DNA of 64,000 nucleotides from Pseudomonas viridiflava (GTDB taxonomy: Bacteria; Pseudomonadota; Gammaproteobacteria; Pseudomonadales; Pseudomonadaceae). A program made the translations under genes and the position numbers. Under the pieces are notes generated by a model. That model was not told where the DNA came from, did no database searches, and was given only the letters and a program-made list of their open reading frames with translations. The stretch is from NCBI RefSeq assembly GCF_900580865.1, contig NZ_UTBZ01000169.1, forward strand, positions 422,301 to 486,300. Reading direction: 5' to 3'. Each line of letters opens with the position of its first letter. The stretch's first letter is position 1. Shown one piece after another: positions 58,132-64,000 of this stretch.

Positions 58132-60963
58132 ATGCAAGAAAGCGTGATGCAGCGCATGTGGAACAGCGCCTACCTTTCAGGTGGAAACGCTGCCTATGTG
58201 GAAGAGCTTTATGAGCTCTACCTGCACGACCCTAACGCTGTGCCAGAAGAGTGGCGCACCTACTTTCAGAAGTTGCCTGCCGACGGCAACTCTGCCACTG
58301 ATGTTTCGCACTCGACAATTCGCGATCATTTCGTGCTGCTGGCAAAGAACCAGCGCCGCGCCCAACCGGTTTCCGCCGGCAGCGTGAGCAGTGAGCACGA
58401 GAAGAAGCAAGTTGAAGTGCTGCGATTGATCCAGGCCTACCGTATGCGTGGCCACCAGGCAGCCCAGCTTGACCCGCTGGGGCTGTGGCAGCGTCCTGCA
58501 CCTGCAGACCTGTCGATCAATCATTACGGCTTGACCAATGCCGATCTTGATACGACCTTCCGTGCCGGCGACCTGTTCATCGGCAAAGAGGAAGCGAGCC
58601 TACGCGAAATTCACGAAGCGTTGCAGCAGACATATTGCCGCACCATCGGCGCTGAATTTACGCACATCACCGATTCCGAGCAGCGCCAGTGGTTCCAGCA
58701 GCGTCTGGAAAGCGTGCGTGGTCGTCCGACGTACTCCGCCGACATCAAGAGCCACCTGCTTGAGCGCGTGACCGCCGGTGAAGGCCTGGAAAAATACCTG
58801 GGCACCAAATACCCGGGCACCAAGCGTTTCGGTCTGGAAGGCGGCGAAAGCCTGATTCCGATGCTCGACGAACTGATCCAGCGTTCCGGTTCCTACGGCA
58901 CCAAGGAAGTCGTCATCGGCATGGCCCACCGTGGCCGTCTGAACGTGCTGGTCAATACCTTCGGCAAGAACCCGCGCGAGCTGTTCGACGAGTTCGAAGG
59001 CAAGAAGAAGGTCGAGCTGGGTTCCGGTGACGTTAAGTATCACCAGGGCTTCTCGTCCAACGTGATGACCGCCGGCGGTGAAGTTCACCTGGCCATGGCG
59101 TTCAACCCGTCCCACCTGGAAATCGTTTCCCCGGTGGTAGAAGGTTCGGTTCGCGCCCGTCAGGATCGTCGTAACGACCCGACCGGTGAGAAGGTTCTGC
59201 CGATCTCCATCCACGGTGACGCTGCATTCGCAGGTCAAGGCGTGGTCATGGAAACCTTCCAGATGTCGCAGACCCGCGGTTTCAAAACCGGCGGTACCGT
59301 GCACATCGTGATCAACAACCAGGTCGGTTTCACCATCAGCAACCCGCTGGACTCGCGTTCCACCGAGTACGCCACCGACGTTGCGAAGATGATCCAGGCG
59401 CCGATCCTCCATGTGAATGGTGATGATCCGGAAGCCGTGTTGTTCGTGACCCAGCTGGCCATCGACTACCGCATGCAGTTCAAGCGTGACGTGGTGATCG
59501 ACCTGGTCTGCTACCGTCGTCGCGGCCACAACGAGGCCGACGAGCCAAGCGGCACCCAGCCTCTGATGTATCAGCAGATCACCAAACAGCGCACTACCCG
59601 TGAGCTGTACGCTGATCGTCTGACCCAGGGTGGTGTGCTGGACGCAGAGCGTGTTCAGGCGAAAGTCGACGAATACCGCAACGCGCTGGACAACGGTCTG
59701 CACGTCGTGAAATCGCTGGTCAAAGAGCCGAACAAAGAGCTGTTCGTGGACTGGCGTCCGTATCTGGGCCACGCCTGGACTGCGCGTCACGACACCCGCT
59801 TTGATCTGAAAACCCTGCAAGAACTGTCCGCCAAGCTGCTGGAAATTCCGGAAGGCTTCGTGGTTCAGCGTCAGGTTTCGAAGATCTACGAAGACCGTCA
59901 GAAGATGCAAGCCGGCGGCCTGCCGATCAACTGGGGGTACGCCGAAACCATGGCGTACGCGACCCTGGCGTTCGAAGGTCACCCGATCCGCATGACCGGT
60001 CAGGACATCGGCCGCGGTACGTTCTCGCACCGTCACGCTGTGTTGCACAACCAGAAAGACGCGGGCACTTACATTCCGCTGCAGCACCTGTACGACGGTC
60101 AGCCACGCTTTGACCTGTACGACTCGTTCCTGTCGGAAGAAGCGGTACTGGCATTCGAATACGGTTACTCGACCACCACGCCGGATGCGCTGGTGATTTG
60201 GGAAGCCCAGTTCGGCGACTTCGCCAACGGTGCACAGGTTGTAATCGACCAGTTCATCACCAGCGGCGAGCACAAGTGGGGCCGTCTCTGCGGTCTGACC
60301 ATGTTGCTGCCACACGGTTACGAAGGTCAGGGCCCTGAGCACAGCTCGGCACGTCTTGAGCGTTACCTGCAATTGTGCGCCGAGCACAACATTCAGGTCG
60401 CCGTACCGACCACGCCAGCACAGATCTACCACTTGCTGCGTCGTCAGGTAATTCGTCCGCTGCGCAAGCCTTTGATCGTGCTGACGCCGAAGTCGCTGCT
60501 GCGCCACAAACTGGCCATCTCGACCCTGGAAGATCTGGCCGAAGGTTCGTTCCAGACCGTGATCCCGGAAATCGATGCTCTGGACCCGAAAAAGGTCGAG
60601 CGCGTTGTTCTGTGTAGCGGCAAGGTCTACTACGACCTGCTGGAAAAACGCCGTGCCGAAGGCCGTGAAGATATCGCCATCGTGCGTATCGAGCAGCTGT
60701 ACCCATTCCCTGAGGACGACTTGAAAGAAGTCCTGGCTCCATACACCAACGTCAAAAATGCCGTTTGGTGTCAGGAAGAGCCGATGAACCAGGGCGCCTG
60801 GTACTGCAGCCAGCATCACTTGCGCCGTAGCATCGGTAACCTCGACAAGTCTCTCGTACTTGAGTACGCGGGCCGTGAGGCTTCTGCTGCCCCAGCTTGT
60901 GGTTACGCATCGATGCACGCCGAGCAGCAGGAAAAACTCCTGCAAGACGCGTTTACCATTTAA
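58132..60963 (+). CDS. sucA: 2-Oxoglutarate dehydrogenase E1 component
   Basis: Decarboxylates 2-oxoglutarate with thiamine diphosphate. The 943-aa protein begins MQESVMQRMWNSAYLSGGNAAYVEELYELYLHDP, the N-terminal segment that docks the enzyme in the complex. ThDP/Mg motif: HGDAAFAGQGVVMETFQMSQ ... IVINNQVGFT. Active-site residues lie in IGMAHRGRLNVLVN and FNPSHLEIVSPVVEGSVRARQD, and the C-terminal domain has QEEPMNQGAWYC. GAGGGTGACC precedes the ATG. Confidence 0.97.
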   Translation: MQESVMQRMWNSAYLSGGNAAYVEELYELYLHDPNAVPEEWRTYFQKLPADGNSATDVSHSTIRDHFVLLAKNQRRAQPVSAGSVSSEHEKKQVEVLRLIQAYRMRGHQAAQLDPLGLWQRPAPADLSINHYGLTNADLDTTFRAGDLFIGKEEASLREIHEALQQTYCRTIGAEFTHITDSEQRQWFQQRLESVRGRPTYSADIKSHLLERVTAGEGLEKYLGTKYPGTKRFGLEGGESLIPMLDELIQRSGSYGTKEVVIGMAHRGRLNVLVNTFGKNPRELFDEFEGKKKVELGSGDVKYHQGFSSNVMTAGGEVHLAMAFNPSHLEIVSPVVEGSVRARQDRRNDPTGEKVLPISIHGDAAFAGQGVVMETFQMSQTRGFKTGGTVHIVINNQVGFTISNPLDSRSTEYATDVAKMIQAPILHVNGDDPEAVLFVTQLAIDYRMQFKRDVVIDLVCYRRRGHNEADEPSGTQPLMYQQITKQRTTRELYADRLTQGGVLDAERVQAKVDEYRNALDNGLHVVKSLVKEPNKELFVDWRPYLGHAWTARHDTRFDLKTLQELSAKLLEIPEGFVVQRQVSKIYEDRQKMQAGGLPINWGYAETMAYATLAFEGHPIRMTGQDIGRGTFSHRHAVLHNQKDAGTYIPLQHLYDGQPRFDLYDSFLSEEAVLAFEYGYSTTTPDALVIWEAQFGDFANGAQVVIDQFITSGEHKWGRLCGLTMLLPHGYEGQGPEHSSARLERYLQLCAEHNIQVAVPTTPAQIYHLLRRQVIRPLRKPLIVLTPKSLLRHKLAISTLEDLAEGSFQTVIPEIDALDPKKVERVVLCSGKVYYDLLEKRRAEGREDIAIVRIEQLYPFPEDDLKEVLAPYTNVKNAVWCQEEPMNQGAWYCSQHHLRRSIGNLDKSLVLEYAGREASAAPACGYASMHAEQQEKLLQDAFTI

Positions 60964-61005
60964 CGCCTTCGCGCACCTGAAACCGAATTTAAGGAACCAC
61001 AGATA

Positions 61006-62229
61006 ATGGCTATCGAGATCAAAGCCCCCACTTTCCCGGAATCGGTTGCCGATGGCACCGTTGCCACCTGGCACAAGCAACCGGGCGACGCCGTCAAGCG
61101 TGACGACCTGATCGTCGACATCGAAACTGACAAAGTCGTACTGGAAGTTCTGGCTACCGCCGACGGCGTGCTGGGCGCAATCGTCAAGAACGAAGGCGAC
61201 ACCGTTCTGTCCGACGAAGTGCTGGGCTCCATCGAAGCGGGCGGCGCTGCTGCCGCTGCTCCAGCCGCCGCTGCTGCTCCGGCCGCTGCTGCCGCTGCAC
61301 CGGCTGCTGGCGAAGGCGAAGACGATCCTGTTGCTGCTCCTGCTGCGCGCAAGCTGGCTGAAGAAAACGGCATCAACATCGCTTCCGTTGCCGGCACCGG
61401 CAAGGGCGGTCGTGTGACCAAGGAAGACGTGGTTGCTGCTGTTGCTGCCAAGAAAGCCGCTCCGGCTGCCGCGCCTGCCAAGGCTGCTGCTCCTTCGGCT
61501 GCCGCTCCTGTGTTCGCCGCTGGCGACCGCATCGAGAAGCGCGTACCGATGACCCGCGTTCGTGCCACCGTGGCCAAGCGTCTGGTTGAAGCTCAGTCGA
61601 ACATGGCGATGCTGACCACTTTCAACGAAGTCGACATGACTGAAGTCATGGCCCTGCGTTCGAAGTACAAGGACCTGTTCGAGAAGTCCCACAACGGCGT
61701 ACGTCTGGGCTTCATGTCGTTCTTCGTTAAAGCAGCTACCGAGGCGCTGAAACGCTTCCCGGCTGTCAACGCGTCGATCGACGGCGGCGACATCGTTTAC
61801 CACGGCTACGCGGACATCGGCGTTGCCGTTTCCAGCGACCGTGGCCTGGTTGTTCCGGTTCTGCGTAACGCCGAGCTGATGAGCCTGGCTGAAATCGAAG
61901 GCGGCATCGCCACTTTCGGCAAGAAAGCCCGTGACGGCAAATTGTCGATGGACGAGATGACCGGTGGTACCTTCACCATCACCAACGGTGGTACCTTCGG
62001 TTCGATGATGTCGACCCCGATCGTCAACCCGCCGCAGGCAGCGATTCTGGGCATGCACAACATCATCCAGCGTCCTATGGCCATCAACGGTCAGGTCGTT
62101 ATCCGTCCGATGATGTACCTGGCACTGTCCTACGATCACCGTCTGATCGATGGCAAAGAAGCTGTGACCTTCCTGGTGACCATCAAGAACCTGCTGGAAG
62201 ATCCGGCTCGTCTGTTGCTGGATATCTGA
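61006..62229 (+). CDS. sucB: Dihydrolipoyl succinyltransferase (E2)
   Basis: Core of the 2-oxoglutarate dehydrogenase complex. The 407-aa protein has an N-terminal lipoyl domain with Lys43 in IVDIETDKVVLEV, Ala/Pro-rich swinging linkers, the E1/E3-binding domain AARKLAEENGINIASVAGTGKGGRVTKEDV, and a catalytic domain ending with SYDHRLIDGKEAVTFLV (HxxxDG). Starts 42 bases after sucA. Confidence 0.97.
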   Translation: MAIEIKAPTFPESVADGTVATWHKQPGDAVKRDDLIVDIETDKVVLEVLATADGVLGAIVKNEGDTVLSDEVLGSIEAGGAAAAAPAAAAAPAAAAAAPAAGEGEDDPVAAPAARKLAEENGINIASVAGTGKGGRVTKEDVVAAVAAKKAAPAAAPAKAAAPSAAAPVFAAGDRIEKRVPMTRVRATVAKRLVEAQSNMAMLTTFNEVDMTEVMALRSKYKDLFEKSHNGVRLGFMSFFVKAATEALKRFPAVNASIDGGDIVYHGYADIGVAVSSDRGLVVPVLRNAELMSLAEIEGGIATFGKKARDGKLSMDEMTGGTFTITNGGTFGSMMSTPIVNPPQAAILGMHNIIQRPMAINGQVVIRPMMYLALSYDHRLIDGKEAVTFLVTIKNLLEDPARLLLDI

Positions 62230-62326
62230 TAGAAGCAGTCGCGGGCTTCAAGTTGCAAGCTGCAGGAAAGGGCAGCTTGGCTTGGAGCGCGCGGCTTGAA
62301 GCTTTTCGCTAAAGAGGATTTTTTGA

Positions 62327-63763
62327 ATGTCGCAGAAATTTGACGTAGTAGTGATCGGTGCTGGCCCTGGTGGCTACGTGGCTGCCATCAAGGCCGCGCA
62401 GCTGGGTCTGACCACTGCCTGCATCGAGAAGTACACCGACGCAGAAGGCAAGCAAGCCCTGGGCGGCACCTGCCTGAACGTGGGCTGCATTCCTTCCAAG
62501 GCGCTGCTCGACAGTTCCTGGAAATACAAGGAAGCGAAAGAAAGCTTCAACGTTCACGGTATCTCCACTGGCGAAGTCAAAATGGACGTCGCTGCGATGG
62601 TTGGCCGCAAGGCTGGCATCGTCAAGAACCTGACTGGCGGCGTTGCCACCCTGTTCAAGGCCAACGGCGTTACTTCGATCCAGGGCCACGGCAAACTGCT
62701 GGCTGGCAAGAAAGTCGAAGTCACCAAGCCAGACGGCTCGGTGGAAGTCATCGAAGCTGAAAACGTCATCCTGGCTCCAGGTTCGCGTCCGATCGACATT
62801 CCACCGGCTCCGGTCGATCAGAAAGTCATCGTCGATTCGACTGGCGCACTGGAATTCCAAACCGTACCTAAGCGTCTCGGCGTGATCGGCGCTGGCGTGA
62901 TCGGTCTGGAACTGGGTTCGGTATGGTCGCGTCTGGGTTCGGAAGTGGTTGTCCTCGAAGCTCTGGACACTTTCCTGATGGCAGCGGACACCGCTGTTTC
63001 CAAGGAAGCGCTGAAAACCCTGACCAAACAAGGTCTGGACATCAAACTGGGCGCTCGCGTAACCGGCTCTAAAGTGAATGGCGACGAAGTCGTTGTGAAC
63101 TACACCGATGCCAACGGCGAACAGACCATCACTTTCGACAAGCTGATCGTAGCCGTTGGTCGCCGTCCGGTGACCACTGATCTGCTGGCTTCCGACAGCG
63201 GCGTGACCCTCGACGAGCGCGGTTTCGTGCACGTTGACGATCACTGCGCGACCACCGTACCGGGCGTCTTCGCCATCGGTGACGTGGTTCGCGGCATGAT
63301 GCTGGCGCACAAGGCATCGGAAGAAGGCATCATGGTTGTCGAGCGCATCAAGGGCCACAAAGCCCAGATGAACTATGACCTGATCCCTTCGGTTATTTAT
63401 ACTCACCCGGAAATCGCGTGGGTTGGCAAAACCGAGCAGGCCTTGAAAGCTGAAGGCGTTGAAGTTAACGTCGGCACCTTCCCGTTCGCCGCTTCCGGCC
63501 GTGCCATGGCCGCCAACGATACCGGTGGTTTCGTCAAGGTCATCGCTGATGCCAAGACTGACCGCGTATTGGGCGTGCACGTGATTGGTCCGAGCGCTGC
63601 AGAGCTGGTTCAGCAGGGCGCGATCGGTATGGAATTCGGCACCAGCGCTGAAGACCTGGGCATGATGGTTTTCTCCCATCCGACCCTGTCTGAAGCCTTG
63701 CACGAAGCTGCTTTGGCTGTGAATGGCGGCGCCATCCACATTGCCAACCGCAAAAAGCGTTAA
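62327..63763 (+). CDS. lpdG: Dihydrolipoamide dehydrogenase (E3)
   Basis: Reoxidises the lipoyl arms, passing electrons to NAD. The 478-aa protein has FAD-binding VVVIGAGPGGYVAAIKA, redox pair Cys49/Cys54 in GGTCLNVGCIPSKALL, NAD-binding VIGAGVIGLELGSVW, and the C-terminal His in MVFSHPTLSEALHEA. As lpdG it belongs to the 2-oxoglutarate complex of Pseudomonas. A 97-base gap with an inverted CAAGCTGC/GCAGCTTG type element separates it from sucB. Confidence 0.96.
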   Translation: MSQKFDVVVIGAGPGGYVAAIKAAQLGLTTACIEKYTDAEGKQALGGTCLNVGCIPSKALLDSSWKYKEAKESFNVHGISTGEVKMDVAAMVGRKAGIVKNLTGGVATLFKANGVTSIQGHGKLLAGKKVEVTKPDGSVEVIEAENVILAPGSRPIDIPPAPVDQKVIVDSTGALEFQTVPKRLGVIGAGVIGLELGSVWSRLGSEVVVLEALDTFLMAADTAVSKEALKTLTKQGLDIKLGARVTGSKVNGDEVVVNYTDANGEQTITFDKLIVAVGRRPVTTDLLASDSGVTLDERGFVHVDDHCATTVPGVFAIGDVVRGMMLAHKASEEGIMVVERIKGHKAQMNYDLIPSVIYTHPEIAWVGKTEQALKAEGVEVNVGTFPFAASGRAMAANDTGGFVKVIADAKTDRVLGVHVIGPSAAELVQQGAIGMEFGTSAEDLGMMVFSHPTLSEALHEAALAVNGGAIHIANRKKR

Positions 63764-63846
63764 CAGACAATAAGAAACCACGGCGGTAACGGCCCGTCGT
63801 GAGCCTTGCGAGCAAGTCTCACCGCGGAATGTCCGCTGGACGCAGT

Positions 63847-63869
63847 CTTGCGTAGCTCAGCTACGCAAG
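63847..63869. promoter_or_regulatory. Palindrome between lpdG and sucC
   Basis: CTTGCGTAG-CTCAG-CTACGCAAG, a 9-bp perfect stem without T tail, 77 bases before sucC. It could be an RNA stabiliser or processing signal in the long TCA transcript. Confidence 0.45.
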
Positions 63870-63945
63870 CAGCAGTCACAGGTGGCGCGGCACTCAAACG
63901 AGCGCAGCGCCGAATGCGCAGTACCTAACGAAGACGGTAAAAAGC

Positions 63946-64000
63946 ATGAATCTTCACGAGTATCAGGGTAAGCAGCTGTTCGCTGAATACGGCCTGCCAG
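63946..64000 (+). CDS. sucC: Succinyl-CoA synthetase beta subunit (5' end only)
   Basis: The first 18 codons (MNLHEYQGKQLFAEYGLP) match the N-terminus of SucC exactly as known in the family; the rest is outside the window. It follows lpdG as in the usual sucABlpdG-sucCD order. Confidence 0.93.
   Translation, partial: MNLHEYQGKQLFAEYGLP

Noticed and set aside
58600..62139. 1179-codon open frame on the - strand across sucA and sucB
   Set aside because: Antisense to two complete TCA-cycle genes with all motifs; no domain is recognisable and no ribosome site precedes it.

Overview
The window reads as a chromosome segment of a fluorescent Pseudomonas (P. fluorescens group). The gene order flhB-flhA-flhF-fleN-fliA-cheYZAB-motCD-parC/parP-cheW, then ccmABCDEFGHI, the gcl-hyi-glxR-ttuD-pyk block and gltA / sdhCDAB-sucAB-lpdG-sucC are hallmarks of that genus. 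The intergenic gaps carry the short palindromes (REP type, core GAGCAGGCTCGCTCC) typical of this group. No tRNA, rRNA, CRISPR array or prophage was seen.

Layout. 1-18.6 kb is a motility and chemotaxis block on the + strand, starting with the tail of flhB. Between flhB and flhA sits a 3.4-kb accessory patch: a divergent cold-shock-like gene, an unrecognised 222-aa gene, and two tandem copies of a cassette made of a long palindrome, a DUF6124 gene on the - strand and a conserved structured leader. 18.7-20.6 kb holds an FlhB-C-like and a FliK-like gene on the - strand. 20.8-27.7 kb is the complete cytochrome c maturation operon, followed by a small lipoprotein and a hicA-hicB toxin-antitoxin pair. 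29-34 kb has an MFS carrier, a secreted hypothetical protein, a sulfate-binding protein, an ion channel and a urea transporter. 34.4-41 kb is the glyoxylate carboligase pathway on the - strand, which turns glyoxylate into pyruvate through tartronate semialdehyde, glycerate and 2-phosphoglycerate, with a divergent GlcG-like gene. 41.7-49.8 kb is mixed: a REP-associated transposase between REP pairs, a RutR-like regulator, a DUF808 membrane protein, a lipase-like/MlaA pair, a GH17 enzyme and a betaine-type binding protein. 50-52 kb is yjcH-actP (acetate uptake). An 800-bp nested palindromic island follows, then gltA (- strand) and the TCA cluster sdhCDAB-sucA-sucB-lpdG-sucC (+ strand, cut by the window end).

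The genes work as modules: flagellar export and placement (FlhA/FlhB/FlhF/FleN), late sigma factor FliA, chemosensory signalling (CheA-CheY-CheZ-CheB-CheW with ParC/ParP for polar placement), a second stator (MotC/MotD), heme attachment to c-type cytochromes (Ccm), C2 assimilation (ActP, Gcl pathway) and the TCA cycle.

The most unusual features are the DUF6124 cassettes (nearly identical proteins, conserved leader RNA structure, but an unrelated 62-66 nt core within the leader), a promoter-like motif shared by the two other accessory genes of the same patch, a CheA whose linker carries four acidic repeats resembling the CheY-binding tail of CheZ, a 35-codon reading frame between flhF and fleN, and two related MITE-like palindromic elements 21 kb apart.
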